Positions 1 through 11,951 of a stretch of 64,000 bases of DNA are shown here, in pieces (position 1 is the stretch's first letter; each line of letters opens with the position of its first letter). The position numbers and the translations under genes were made by a program. A model generated the notes under the pieces. It did not search any database and was not told the origin of the DNA. It saw only the letters and a program-made list of their open reading frames with translations. The stretch is from the NCBI GenBank assembly GCA_010405405.1, contig MU004237.1, forward strand, positions 352,014-416,013, written 5' to 3'. The DNA is from Microthyrium microscopicum. Lineage: Eukaryota > Ascomycota > Dothideomycetes > Microthyriales > Microthyriaceae.

Positions 1-541
1 AAAAGGCGCCTTTGGAGTCCAGGCTCTGCCCCGACTTTTTACCAAAATGGTCCTCGAATGAAACAAATTCAGCCAAGAACGGCCGATTTGGGCTAGATCT
101 TGGTTATTAGAGCATTGATACAAACAATACAGCTGCGCAGTCTGGTATAACTCTTCTGTTGCATGTTACTCATGACCTAAGCTGTCTTTTTTACGCTGGG
201 CGAATGTTATAGACTTTGTCCACCCACTCCTCACGACCAACAGATACTTACGAGCTCCAATTACTCATGGCCACCAACTGCTAATGACCACCAACTAGGT
301 ACCCACGACCACCAACATCCAGAACTGAGACTATCCAAACGGGTCCCAATACGAATCCCGAAATAGCTTCACTATGATCAGGTACAACCAGATGCAATGA
401 GTGTCCCTCTAAGAATATCTGGAGCTTCTCTATATAATGCCTCCGATCGCCTTGTCCGTTCAAACCTGACATCGAAACCTCCTATCACAATTCATACCAA
501 TTAATCAAATACCTTCTCTATCTTGCCTTTCGGAATTGAAT
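1..541. other. Intergenic, upstream of secreted-protein gene
   Basis: No gene seen. Around 220-315 a loose ACCACCAAC-type motif recurs several times, without a clean period. The last part is the presumed promoter and 5' leader of the gene starting at 542. Confidence 0.4.
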
Positions 542-1889
542 ATGCTTTTCGCAGCCAGAGTTCAAGACATTATGTGGGCTCTTTATGCAGTCACAGCTTT
601 CACTGGTCTGGCATCAGCCTTCCCGCAACCTCTGCTGGGCAATGGATTGACACGACGTGCAAATGAAGAAAAGGCTGGACTCGGCGTTGAACTTGAGCTT
701 GGAAAAGTCACTATTGAAGGCAAGAAAAACATAAAACCGGAGGAACGACAGTCAGTCAAAGGCGCCAAAATCATTCCCCTTAACTTCAAGCCGCCTCCAA
801 TGACCAATTGGGTGCTTACTGCGGAAGTTACCGCCGATGACACGCTTCGAATCTACACCGAAGCTATTGTCGACGGCACGAAGAACAAGGTTGGAGATCA
901 TAAGACCAGCTCAATTGGAGAGGAAGTGTTCAAGTACTTTGTAAGTCTAGTAGTGTCATCTCTAATAGCCACTCGTTTAATGACCTTTTTCTGCTTAGGA
1001 TGCATGGGCACCATGTTCAAAGAGCAAATGTATGGTCCAAATCGAAGGCCATGACAACCTAGGCCCTTGGGAGGTCAAATGGCCAGCGGATCCGCCAAAA
1101 GTAGAGACACTCAAATTCGACCCACAAGTTACGACCGCAGTCCCAATGGAAGGAATTCAAAAGCTTTTGGCAGATTGGAAGACTAAAGTTCCCAGTGACA
1201 AGAATGCCCTCGTCGGCAGTCCAGGAAGCAATGCGAAGGAGCTCAAGATACTCCGCCAGGACGACTTCAAATCCTTCACGAAGATCAAGCCCAGCGATGT
1301 CGACGCTGAATTCCTTGGTGCCTTCACCCTCTTGACCGCTTATGCTACGCTGGCTCACACAAGCAACAAGCAAGATGGACCAAAGAAAATAATCCCAATC
1401 ATGCCGCGCACAGATTTTGTTACTCTGTACAGCAAATACGTTGAGCCAAAAATCAAGAGCCAGTTGGGTGATAAGACTACATTGCTTCAAATTGTCCAAA
1501 AGATTTCTGGGCAGAAAGGGGATATTGCTAAGCAAGTTTTTACCTGGACTGGGAATGACAAGGCTACAAAGCCAAAAGAAAATTGGGACGGAAGAGATGC
1601 TGATCTCAAAAGTGGAAAGCTGGAAGTACAGAAGTTCCTTGGGCATCTTCAAGGGGATGACAAGGGAGCTAATAAACTGGATCTTGTGAAGCTTATGGAC
1701 AAAACACTACGCAACGGTCAAATTGGTGGTCTTGGAGACAAGTTGGAACAGACTGGAACAAACAAGGTTGCTCCGCTCTTTGAGCTGCGCGAACTTGCTC
1801 CAATCCAGGGAGCTGACCTTGGAAAGAAATTGGGTGAGTTCGAAGACAAGGTCATAGCATATTATGCTGGCAAATTCGACAACAACTAG
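542..1889 (+). CDS. Secreted hypothetical protein, 429 aa, one intron
   Basis: I do not recognise the function. Exon 1 is 542-940 and exon 2 is 999-1889. The 58-bp intron starts GTAAGT, ends TTAG and falls in phase 0. An inner ATG at 572 gives a better signal peptide (MWALYAVTAF then TGLASA), with cleavage likely before FPQP, so the true start may be 572. A dibasic RR soon after (LTRRAN) could be a Kex2-type processing site. The mature chain is rich in Lys, Asp and Glu. Its only cysteines are two close together just after the splice (C139 and C144), probably one disulfide. Segments such as MPRTDF and LFELREL look like conserved motifs of an uncharacterised fungal secreted family, but that is an impression only. 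It is probably an extracellular protein. Confidence 0.75.
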
Positions 1890-2206
1890 ATCAGACTACG
1901 GTGTAACTATTCTCGTGGGTCACCTCTCAGACAGTTAACAAGTGCGAAGTTGGGAGTGATGGGTAGATGGCAGCAAGCGGTAGGGGAGGACGTGGCATAA
2001 TTTTAGTGAAGGCGATAGAAACATGGTCCAAACTGATAGAGTATTGACGATTAGGTAATTCTGGTTAGTGTGCCCAAAGTAAGTAGTAACTTGTAAACGT
2101 TCGCAGTCACATTGTATTTCAAGCTCGTCAAGAGTTCCAATGGTCTTTCAGAATGTAATCTCATTGTCTTGAGCCCTTTGAATAACATACGAATATGCTA
2201 GAGTTT
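1890..2206. other. Intergenic, between convergent genes
   Basis: Holds the 3' flanks of the secreted-protein gene (plus strand) and the acidic ORF (minus strand). I see no other feature. Confidence 0.4.
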
Positions 2207-2668
2207 TCATGTCTCGGCCTTCTTATCAAAAGCTGTACCATCCTCTTCCTCCTCCACATGTTCATATTCCTCGTCCTTGTCTTCCTCATCCTCCCCATAC
2301 TCTTCATAATCTTCATATTCGTCCCGCTCGCAGGCCTGGCACTCAACCTGTTCATGTTCAAATCCCCCAGACTCATACTCTCCGTCCTCCTCATCCCTTC
2401 TCCTCCGCCCAAAGTTAAAGTCAGGATAAAAGCCAGACTCAACTTCTTCAACATTATCGTAGGCAGACTCATCTTCTTCTTCATCGTCGTAGGGAATGGC
2501 ATAGTAGTCAGGACGATCATCGTCAAACTCAAGAAAGTCATCAAGTCCGTCCCAGTCAAGACTATCCCAATCTCGATCATTGAGATCTTGATTGCGAGTT
2601 GTGGAGCCAGAGTCACCAGAAGCCACGATCTCGCGTACCGGCTCCTCAGGAACCTTGTCATGCGCCAT
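2207..2668 (-). CDS. Hypothetical highly acidic protein, 153 aa
   Basis: A single-exon ORF starting MAHDKVPEEP with a good start context (TTGCCATGG). The protein is dominated by Asp, Glu, Tyr and Gly, with runs such as DDEEEDES and YEDYEEYGEDEEDKDEEY, and has one CQAC pair. No membrane segment or known domain is visible. The long hydrophobic ORF on the opposite strand over the same bases is the expected mirror of Asp/Glu codons and is not taken as a gene. Low-complexity acidic fungal proteins of this kind are often nuclear or chaperone-like, but nothing here proves that. It could also be a fortuitous ORF over a purine-rich repeat. Confidence 0.45.
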   Translation of the reverse strand: MAHDKVPEEPVREIVASGDSGSTTRNQDLNDRDWDSLDWDGLDDFLEFDDDRPDYYAIPYDDEEEDESAYDNVEEVESGFYPDFNFGRRRRDEEDGEYESGGFEHEQVECQACERDEYEDYEEYGEDEEDKDEEYEHVEEEEDGTAFDKKAET

Positions 2669-5600
2669 GGCAATCTTGGGAAAAGGGTTGTGGATCCAAG
2701 CCTTGGAGGGATTATGTATATAGAATTGCGTATAGTTCTAAGGCTGCAGGTGGTTGGTATGTGGATATGCAACGGAATATCATCATTCAGGTTTGGGTTT
2801 TATACATGTCAGAGGCGGTACGCATGGAATCAGATGATGGGCAGCTTAGGACTATCAGTGAAGAGAATTGACTCCAAGCCTACAGATACTGGGACTTCAT
2901 ATCATTACTAGGAACCTTTTCACAGGCGAAGTTGAAGATAGGCAGTTTCTACTATGTATCGGCCTAGTCAGCCATTCCATGCCTAAGTGACTGCAGACTG
3001 ATGTTACAAGTGACAGTCTGATCGATCAGCCCACTCGGGTATGTAGCGACTACTGATATCAGGGAGTGTAGTGGTTGGGAACATGCAGCACAAGGTGAAA
3101 TGGGCCTGTGAGCTTGTGGCTTGCGTGTGTGAACTTGTGATCGATGATATATATATGGTCGTGGCGAAGAGTCAAGAGGATTTTGGGGTACTGCAGAGTA
3201 TGAGCTTGACATAGCCGCAAGCGCATGTGTATGAATTGCCAGATGACCATCTACAATGTTAAGACGTCATAAGACTGGTGACGATAAAGATACAGGGAAT
3301 CCATACTTTTCACGCCATCACTGCTCATGCCTTCCTCCACAGAGTGTACTCGATCGGTCAAAAGGAGCCCCCTCAATCACCAAACACAGCCTCTTGAGTT
3401 GTCGTAATGATGATCTGGGACTTCCGACGTTCGTCGTTTACAAGTTAATGACATTATCACTTCCCAAACGTCAGTATATAATGATATCTATACGCTCGCA
3501 ACGATGGTATAGAAATGGATGAGGGAGAGAAGACAAACGACCAGAGATGGATATCACTGAGGGCATATTCGGATATCCCGAAACCTGTGGTTCCACTCAG
3601 TGCATCGAACACTGTGGACGTGTTTGTACGGGCCGAAGGCCCGATATTGTATACCAAACGCGGCCGGCGTAAATAACGGTGCTCGCAGACCGGTGTGAGT
3701 GCTCTTGTGTGTTTACCATGCTATTTGGTCAATGTGCTTTGAGGATTTGTAGTAAGCTTTTGTGTCCAGCTGCAACTTTGAAGCAATTTTAGCAATACTG
3801 TGTAAGAGGGCTTGCGCTCATATTCAATTCGCATCGACACTGTCGCGCGGTTTTACAAGGCTTGTACCTTAGGTAGCATAAGCTATTATTGTCGTTTCGA
3901 GCAGTTCCGGTAGACAGTAACAGATATGGCGTTTCCAAACATCGCATTGACATATCAATAACGTATTATGCGGGGAAAAGCAAGACAGACGATTGCTAAC
4001 TTGCACTAGCATGAGATCCAAGCACATTCTAGAGATGAAGTTAGACGACTTGCTCATTGGGCTCGGTAGCGCACGAGCGTGGAGTATTGGATTTCGGCCC
4101 GAAGCATGCAAATCTGCGAGCCCAAAAGCTACATAACAAGACATATCGAGTGACCGACTCGTATAGCGAAGGACGAAACTTCTTCCATTGTAATTTGCGA
4201 ATGAATTGACCATTCTTTTCTGGCTCTTGCCCGAGTTTTCGTGCTTCCGGAAAAGGCCTGATCGGTTTTCGTTAGCCGAGTCACACTCGACGAATATAGA
4301 CGAATCGCAGTCGAACATGTATTCGAGCGTCATCTCTGGTATGGTATCAAAGGAAATCGCCTAGGGTTTGCAGCCGCGGGAAGCACCCGTTCATCTGGTT
4401 GGCCCCGAAAGTAAAAAGCGGGTACGATATCCAGTCTGATACCGAACACCCAAGGCATGCACGGCATGTCAACTTTCAGTTCAAGAACAAGACCGGGGTA
4501 GATGGACATCAAGGAAGACTGAACAGTTGCCGATCTTTCATGCCATGGCGAGAGTATTGAGGCCAGGATGATAATGAAGTTCACACGAGCATGGGCTCAC
4601 AGAGAGAATTGTAACGCAAAGCAAGGAAAATGCTCTCCATTCTCGTCGGGATATCCGTGACGGCGGCATGCCAACAGCGATTCGGCGTGCCGCTTCAGAA
4701 TCAGGCAAGTCCCTTTGTCGCACCGCCGCCCAGTTTGAGCCGACGGCCCAGCCCCAAAGACACATCATGAGGGGGCTCGGTGCAGCAAACGGCAGGGGAT
4801 GGAGAGGTGCATGAACTGTTGGGGAGCATGCTGATCATTGGCTGGTGGCAGGCAGGAGTACGGCATTGCCGTGTTCACCGCGAGGCCACGACACGGAGAG
4901 TGTGTGGTCGGGAGTAGTTCCCGGCTGCCAAGGGTGCAGCTTCATTTTGGAGAGATTGCGGAGGACAGATGCGTTTATAGGAGACTAATAGTGGGTCGCA
5001 AGGCATATGTAGTTGGATAATTGCTTGATTGAGGCAGTTGGGAGTATCGCAGCTCTCTATCAATCGTAGTATCACTGGGTCTATGAGAGTAATAGCCTGC
5101 ACGTGTGATATAATTATGCATGTGGCAGGAGCAAGTGAATTAAACTTCTACAACGGGAAGCCGGACGGGAAGCATAAGTTTGCAGAGGAAAGAGCAACTG
5201 TTTGAGCTTTCTAACGGCAACAGAGCTCCAGCTAGAATTGAAGCTAGTACCACCTTGGCTAGGCTTTAGGCCAGCAAGGGCTTAGTGGGGGCTAGGTAGG
5301 AGCTAAGGAGGCGCTGCCGATAATCCGGCCCCGGCCCCTCAAAAACCCCAGACATTCCGGCAGCGTTCGGCTTTCAATTTCTCTCTCCGACTCCCCCCAG
5401 CTCCAACCTCCATGCCGCGTCGAAGCTCTTGATCTGCCCGTGTTTCTCAACTCCTCCAGCTCAATACAGCTATTTCTAGTACCTACGGCTTCGATTTTAG
5501 TCTTACCTAGGTCGCATACCACTGCCCTGTGCTCTAATCAGTGGCGACAGCCTAACTTCACATTCCTCTCGGCACACCGCGACAAATTGACATCATCCGG

Positions 5601-5830
5601 GGGCATCGCGACAAGGCCGATCACAGCCTCGTCCATTGAACGCCGTATACACGCTCGACATTCAGTCGCTGGCCACCAACACCGCCAAAATAGCATCCTC
5701 AGCGTCAATTGCTTCGCTGCTCAACTCGTGGCCTTCTGGCTCTTCCAATCTGGATCATTCAATTACACCGCAATCTCCATTGGCGACTGGGAGCGATCAG
5801 CGCCCCGTCCCGGTACAACAAGTCGCCAAC
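2669..5830. other. Long intergenic region without a supported gene
   Basis: Several ORFs of 60-155 codons occur on both strands (for example minus 3869-4333), but none has recognisable motifs, good start context and splice support together. The last 500 bases are C/T-rich, with stretches such as CTCTCTCCGACTCCCCCCAG. They look like the promoter and 5' leader of the transcription factor that follows. Confidence 0.4.
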
Positions 5831-8716
5831 ATGGATCCCTCACAGCAACCCATAGACTCCAAGGCCGCCCTTTCGCTTGATCTTCTCGCCGCGGCTACGC
5901 GAGAGACGATTCCCACTGAGGCTGGTCTGGAGCGACGACCTGATCAACCCGCACCTCGAATGCGCTCATCAATCGCATGCGCCAGATGTAGACGTTCCAA
6001 GATAAAGTGTCTAAATAATGGAGTAAACACCCCTTGTCGCGGCTGTATGGTAGCTGGTCGAGAGTGTACATACCCATCCCCAGCATACAAGGAACGAGGT
6101 CACCGCCGCGATGGTAGTATTGGAAGGTCGGACGATCTAAGCACACCCGACGTATGTATATTTGCTATCGAGCTGCTATGTCGCATACTTATTTGTTGAT
6201 GATAGGCATCTCGCTCGTCAAGATCAAAGCCAAAGAAATCAACAAGTCAATACTTTGGACTCAACCAAAGCAATCGCGCATTAATTGACGCCCTTGATCC
6301 TACCGTGCTGACTCCTCAGATCTGGCTCGAGTTGGTATGTCATGACACCAAATATATATAGCTCTCTTCTAACATATGTAGTTCGAAATATGGCAACTCC
6401 ACTTCTCAATCGATCTTCCATTCTTACACCCTCCAAGCTTCCTGAAGCTGTTACGGCAAGCCAAAGGAGCCTCATCCGCATCGGACTTTTCCACGCCAAA
6501 GGTTGAGAGCCAGAACGAGCTACCTGCTGCACCAGCGGAACTGCTTTTGGCATTTCTGGCTCTGACATCAAAATTCCATCCTGGACTTGTCGCACACCAT
6601 TCACCTGGCAGTACGAATAGACCAAGCAATCCATTGTTAGCCGCTGAATACTATGCCACGGCTTGCAAGGCAAAGCTCACTATCCTCCTCGACATCAATT
6701 CGCCACCAGACCTCGCGCGCGTGCAGGCATATCTAATGCTCGCTTTCCATGAATGGGGTAACGGCTCCAGTGTTCCATCCTGGAACTATTTAGGCCAAGC
6801 AACTCGATTTGCGCATTTGATGGGACTGAATTATCAGCAAGATATTGAGGATAGTTTGTCTAAAAGTTCCGTAGTACACCACCTCAACCCCGAACCGGCC
6901 ATAGCTCAAGCATTACCAGGATCTGAAGATGAATCACGTGAGCAAGAGACCCATCGGAGAACTTTCTGGGCTTGCTTTATTCTTGAACGATGTCTTAGCT
7001 CTGGTCGTTTTAGACCATTATCGATTCGCGTTGAAGATATCAAAATTCAACTTCCCATCAGTGAGCGGGCATTCCTGTTTAACGAACGAGTTCAGACTCC
7101 CCTACTCTCCGATTCTGTTGAGGATTTGGTCCGATCATCGAATGGCGGCGTCCAAGTAGCGAGTCCATCCGGCCAAGGTGCGAGAGGTCGAGAAAATATG
7201 GATGCAAGCACTACTTGGGAAACGGGCCCATATGAAGGCCTGGTTAGTCGATACGTAAAGGCTTCAGAGATCTACAGTGCAGTTGTACACTGGGCTTGTC
7301 AGGGTGGTCGATTAACCGAGCGCTATCCTCCTTGGGATACCCAGTCGACCTGGAACTCCCTATCACGAGCTGTCCAGAACCTGACTGACAAGCTTCCTCG
7401 AGACCTGGCCTTGTCTCAAGCTAATATTTCAGCACATATCACCTCCAGAACATCAGGTCCATTCACGCTACTCCATACCATGCTCCTACTCAGCAAGATG
7501 ATTCTTCATCGAGAGCTTATTCCGTTCCTACCAATTCGTGCAGATCAACCTAGCGGTCCCCTTGATGATTTGGCTCCGTATATGAAGGGATTGCCGGAAT
7601 CGGAAGGGTTGGACTTTTACGCAGAATCTGCCAGCGAACTCTTCAAGTCTGCTCGAGATCTCCTGAATTTGTATCTTACCTGTGCGGAATGGAAAATGCT
7701 CGTGGAGACGCCTCTGGTAGGATTTGCATCTTATATGATTGCTATGCTTGGTAAGCTTCTCAAATGTATTCTTCTTCATCGTGCCTGCTAACCCCCCCAC
7801 AGGTATATATAGCACTCATTTTCCATGGATGGACGCCAAAGAATGGATGAGCTCAAGCAGCCATTCTGCTCAAACACAACCAGCTGGACTAGGCCTCTTT
7901 GCCGTGCGAGACGCTGAAACTGCTCGTAAAGCGAGTGATCTAGTGTCAACATTTAGGCCGAAACTTCAATTAGCTGATGGTTGGTACAAAACTCTCGGAC
8001 GTCTTCATCGCCTATTCTTCCGCACCAAAAAAGAGCTACGAAAACATTTCAAGTCTCAGCTATTCTCCGCCAACGAACCCAATCAAAGTCGTTCTCCAAG
8101 TCACGCTCTTCGTATGGGCCATGAAACTTATCAGCACCTTGATGCTGCATTTGGTCGTGATCCATCTCCTCAAATCGAGGACGCTGTCATGATGGATGTC
8201 GCCGAATCACTTAGAGATGATAATGGACAACAAGCATCTGAGGGCGCTCTGCGAGACAGTTGGGCAGCAGTGAACGCGTTACAAAACCATAATCGAAACT
8301 CTCCTCCTACATCTAATGGCTTTGCCTCAAACTACCAAAACCAAACTTCCCCTTCCGCAACACCGAATAATCAACATAATCAACCGAGTGCATATCCACC
8401 CATCTCCCCTAATGCTGGAGGTCAGCCATATACTCCCACCCAACAAACAAACTTTTCACAAAATCCATATGGCGCTCCATTCCAGCCACAAGCTAGTCCA
8501 GCAGTTCATCAAGCCGAGGCTCCTCAGGAACCTCCAATTCCTAAAGCATTAGCTCAACCTCTGACGCCAGAGCAAGCTGACACATGGCTTACTAGTCTGG
8601 AGACTGTCTTTGGCGCTAACGACGTTGCGGCGTTTGTGGAGGCTGTGGACTGGAAAGACTTTGCTTCGCCTGCTTCTCCGGCCAAGGGCTGGCTGCGTGT
8701 TGTCTGGATGGGTTAG
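5831..8716 (+). CDS. Zn(II)2Cys6 transcription factor with fungal-specific MHR domain, 910 aa
   Basis: Probable nuclear DNA-binding regulator. Exons are 5831-6151, 6206-6334, 6382-7750 and 7803-8716; introns are 54, 47 and 52 bp. The reading frame opens upstream, but 5831 is its first ATG. The binuclear zinc cluster lies at about residues 50-79 with spacing C-X2-C-X6-C-X8-C-X2-C-X6-C (core ACARCRRSKIKC). The middle-homology 'fungal_trans' domain runs from about residue 200 to 440 and includes WNYLGQATRFAHLMGLN and ETHRRTFWACFILERC. Residues about 766-853 are rich in Gln, Asn, Pro and Ser, typical of an activation region. No metabolic cluster lies next to it, so its targets cannot be inferred. 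The call as a complete member of the family is firm; the orthologue is not identified. Confidence 0.92.
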
Positions 8717-9189
8717 TTGCCCGCAGACACCACCGTTGCTGAAAGCTATCCTTACTGGGATGGTATGCCGTTATGATGAAATAGTACTCAAATCAGTCAA
8801 CATAGAATGGATGGCTCCAGTGTGGTTCTTTGTTTCCATGTTTTCCATGAGAACTTGACATAGGACGCGGAGAGTTCAAGGGGTTTACATGACGGCTCTG
8901 ACTCTCCTGGATGGAGAATAGTGGGGTCTATTGGAAACCAACGATACGATTTTCCAATTGACGAGGCTAAAAGTTTGGCAGAAGTGCTGCCTGTTTTTGA
9001 AAAAGATGTTATCCTGTATAATTAGTAGACTTTCATGCCGTATGGGCTTGTGGGCTGGTTAGTACGTTTCTGATACCACTGGAATAGCTTGTTTGCTGGC
9101 TGATGTAGATTGAATGAATGTAATTCGATAATCAGATACCACCAATTCTTTATGGTAACTCTAATGGACGCTTCGCTAACTTGATCAAA
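8717..9189. other. Intergenic, 3' flanks of convergent genes
   Basis: Nothing seen beyond the 3' flanks of the transcription factor and of the HET remnant on the opposite strand. Confidence 0.4.
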
Positions 9190-10020
9190 TCACTCCAGCT
9201 GGTATTGTCTCCGACAGAAACGAACGTCAGTGAACGTAAGTTCAGTAGGCACTTTTTCCATTATCCAGAGATGAGAGGAATCGTTGACGATTACCGCACC
9301 CGTTAATGGAATACTCGCCATTCCAATACGAGTACCATGAGATCTATCAATGAGTAGAACCAGTACAATCACGGTTGCCCCAAATAAATCGCTCGTGTCA
9401 GCAGGATAGTCTTGGCGGTAGCTTAGAACTATGGCATCAACATTCAACGGGCGTTGTCCGGTGTCCTTGGTGAGACCGATGTCGAGAGGTGTACGACATA
9501 TATCGATGATATTGCTACTCAGGCCAAGGCTACCTTTAAGCCGAATGTGGTCTTTGCCAATTGTCATCTCGATGGCTGGAGCAGTGATTTGAAGGGTAGT
9601 TGTCTTGGCTGATAAATCCAGCGGTGAACTTGACGACTCAAGCGTATCAAATGCCTTCCCTAGAAAATGATTTCCAGTGCTTATCTCGACCCCAGCATTC
9701 GCAGATTCCTCTTCTAAAGGTTCAGACCCAAATGTAGGGTATTTGCCGGCGAATGAAAGGTACGGGAAGATCAGTGTCTCCCATCCACACCAGCCAGCCC
9801 ATGACCAGCTGGGAAAGCCTTCACGACGCACAATTGGCGACTCGCAAATGTCGAATGCCCATCCAAGGCCCATTGCGAGTGATCGAGAGGCAGGGAAGAA
9901 TGTCTCACGTCTCTGTTACAAGGGAAACATATGTCTTGGTATGCTCAGCATCGGGAACAATGGGACACCCCAGAATTGGCGTATGGGAGGAGAGGTCTGT
10001 TCAAAAACTCTGGAGTTTTT
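9190..10020 (-). pseudogene. C-terminal remnant of a HET-domain (heterokaryon incompatibility) protein
   Basis: The open stretch 9190-9915 contains REGFPSWSWAGWCG, the signature that follows the HET domain in many fungal HET proteins, preceded by ASRSLAMGLGWAF. In the same frame, family-like sequence (VFEQTSPPIRQFWGVPLFP) continues upstream to about 10020 but is cut by a TAA at 9916-9918. The catalytic-looking HET domain itself (the ALSYCWG and CINQ motifs) is absent: the ankyrin gene ends only about 50 bp further upstream. So this is a 5'-truncated copy, with either a nonsense codon or a missed small intron ending TTGTAACAG. A CAA-to-TAA change would fit RIP. I favour pseudogene. Confidence 0.65.
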
Positions 10021-10069
10021 TTTGAAGTGGTTGTGTACGATAATGTACCTGTTACGTATCGCCATAATT

Positions 10070-11266
10070 TCAGTCCACGGCTGATGCACCATTATCCAAA
10101 AGAAAATTGACTAGCTGAGAATTACTTTCCCTGGTAGCAATTTGTAACGGCGTATCGCCCTTAGCGTCTCGTGGGAGCGATTTGCAAAACTCATGAATAG
10201 AGCAATGTTTAGTTGAATCGAATTCTGGTGATTCCTTGTTGCCTTCAACAAGGAATCTAAAAAGATCTGGACTCTCGCTCCGAGCCGCGAGATGGAATAT
10301 TGTGTCATTATTGTCCTCTTGAAAATTGTCTCCCTGAAGATTTACTCCTGTCGCATACCGAAGGAGAAGAATGACGGCTTCCCGATTACCAGCTTCGGTT
10401 GCTAGTTGTAACGGTGTACGATCTCGCTGCCAGCCTGCTCGACCAGGTAGTCTCGGGTTTACTCCAGGCAATTGTAAGGCTAGCTCCAGAGCCTTATGAC
10501 CCACAGCAAAAAATGCTAGCCTATGTAAATGGTTGTTGTTATAGAGCGTGATAGCAGCTCCAGTATCAATCAGTATCTTCAGCACACCAGCAAGATCTTC
10601 GTCCTCGTCTTCAGACAGTGCTTCATACCCTTTAACCTCATTACCTCTAGAATCATAGGTCAGGAAGTGCCGCCAGGCGTACATCACAGACTCTTGAGTA
10701 ACTCCCGCGGTGACAAGTGCTTTCACAACCGACGCGCGATATCGGTAAAGTGTCCAGTTTGATGTTACGACCATAAGGGCGTCACTACGATCCTTTTCAT
10801 CAAATATCTCGCCGAGGGATAGAAGCATGACCACGATGTTGGTCAGACACTTCTTCGAAGCACTCTTGAGAACTCGACTATCGGCTTTGTTTGCTTTGGG
10901 GTCCGCCCCAGCTTTCAACAAAATTTTAACCATTTCAGTCGCAGCAACCTCTATTACTGTCGGTCGCAGAGGGTAATCTTTAGTACCCAGTTCAATTGCG
11001 AGCTCTAGAGGTGTTTGCTGATTCGAAGTGATGTCAGAACTGTTAAGCCTGGCTCCATGCTCAATAAGCAATTCCAGTGACGGGATGGCATTTGGATTTA
11101 CTTTGTCGCGCCTTAGTCGAGAGTATTGTATCGTGGCGCAGACTGCCTGCATGGAGAATTCCGAGTCTTTGAAATGTAGTTGGTTCTTAAGCTGAATCGT
11201 CAATTGATTGATGTCACATTTTGCTGCTGCATTCAATAAGCTCTTCTCTGGTTCATTCAACGACAT
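10070..11266 (-). CDS. Ankyrin-repeat protein, about 398 aa
   Basis: Single-exon ORF. The frame stays open to 11419, but the ATG at 11266 (MSLNEPEKSLLNAAAKCDIN) is the natural start because the repeats begin right after it. Ankyrin-like units recur throughout: LELLIEHGARLN, MVKILLKAGADP, LKILIDTGAAITL, TPLQLATEAGNREAVILLL, and the last TPLQIATRESNSQLVNFLL at the C-terminus. Such proteins are protein-interaction scaffolds. In fungi, arrays like this often form the C-terminal part of HET or NACHT (NLR-like) proteins; here no effector domain is fused. A HET C-terminal remnant lies directly downstream on the same strand, which suggests a rearranged allorecognition locus. Confidence 0.75.
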   Translation of the reverse strand: MSLNEPEKSLLNAAAKCDINQLTIQLKNQLHFKDSEFSMQAVCATIQYSRLRRDKVNPNAIPSLELLIEHGARLNSSDITSNQQTPLELAIELGTKDYPLRPTVIEVAATEMVKILLKAGADPKANKADSRVLKSASKKCLTNIVVMLLSLGEIFDEKDRSDALMVVTSNWTLYRYRASVVKALVTAGVTQESVMYAWRHFLTYDSRGNEVKGYEALSEDEDEDLAGVLKILIDTGAAITLYNNNHLHRLAFFAVGHKALELALQLPGVNPRLPGRAGWQRDRTPLQLATEAGNREAVILLLRYATGVNLQGDNFQEDNNDTIFHLAARSESPDLFRFLVEGNKESPEFDSTKHCSIHEFCKSLPRDAKGDTPLQIATRESNSQLVNFLLDNGASAVD

Positions 11267-11633
11267 TGTGACATTGCCAAGTCTCACAAAGAGGAGAGTG
11301 TAGGAAAGGTTCTGGTGATTTATGACGTGCGAGTTATGTCTCCAGCATACGGTGACATTTGGCGACACTAATGTTGCACGAATTGCGTCCACAGGAGTTG
11401 CAAGGATCCCAATCAGCATGAAATGAGACTACCTACATTGATTATCGCTACCTAATTTGCTAGGTATATACCTAGATATTAAGGCTAGAGCTGAGCCCCG
11501 TGCTGCCTGTAGAATGATTCCAGACCAGGTATCACCAGGTTCCACAACAATTTTATAATGGCTGTAAGCAATATGTGAGTCCCACTTTCAAATTTCGATC
11601 GCAGACAGATATTGAACCAAGTGAAGGATTTGC
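11267..11633. other. Intergenic, flank of retroelement
   Basis: Upstream of the ankyrin gene. Contains a perfect 16-bp palindrome, CTAGGTATATACCTAG, at 11460-11475. Otherwise nothing seen. Confidence 0.4.
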
Positions 11634-11951
11634 TGTGACGAGTACATTTGCTGAAATATTAGCGTCAACAGAGATCTTCCGGCATGTATCTTTTGTACGA
11701 GCTGTGTAAAATCTACCACATTGAAGAATGCCATTTTCGGCCTAGATTTTTATACATCGGGCTATGAACCTCATAGAGTGAAGGAACAACAATCCGAAAT
11801 AAGGCGTTCACTGTTAGGCTAACTCCTAGATAGACGTATTCCCCCTTTTCCCGTTTCTCTTCCTTTCTCTTTCTTTCTCTAGTTTAGAATTGATATAATT
11901 TCTACAGATAAAGCTACATCTTCATACGTAGTAAAGTCTTGGACCGTGACA
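11634..11951 (+). repeat. Probable 5' LTR of a decayed Ty3/Gypsy-like element
   Basis: Begins TGTGACG and ends CGTGACA, short imperfect inverted termini of the TG..CA type. It has a TATA-like TTTTTATACATC in the middle and a pyrimidine-rich tract near 11860. It lies about 190 bp before a gag-like reading frame. No second copy is present in the window, so the boundaries are inferred from the termini alone. Confidence 0.45.

Noticed and set aside
2195-2911. Long hydrophobic plus-strand ORF (238 codons)
   Set aside because: It mirrors the acidic minus-strand ORF: the complement of Asp/Glu codons reads as Ile/Leu/Phe/Val. No membrane-protein motifs.
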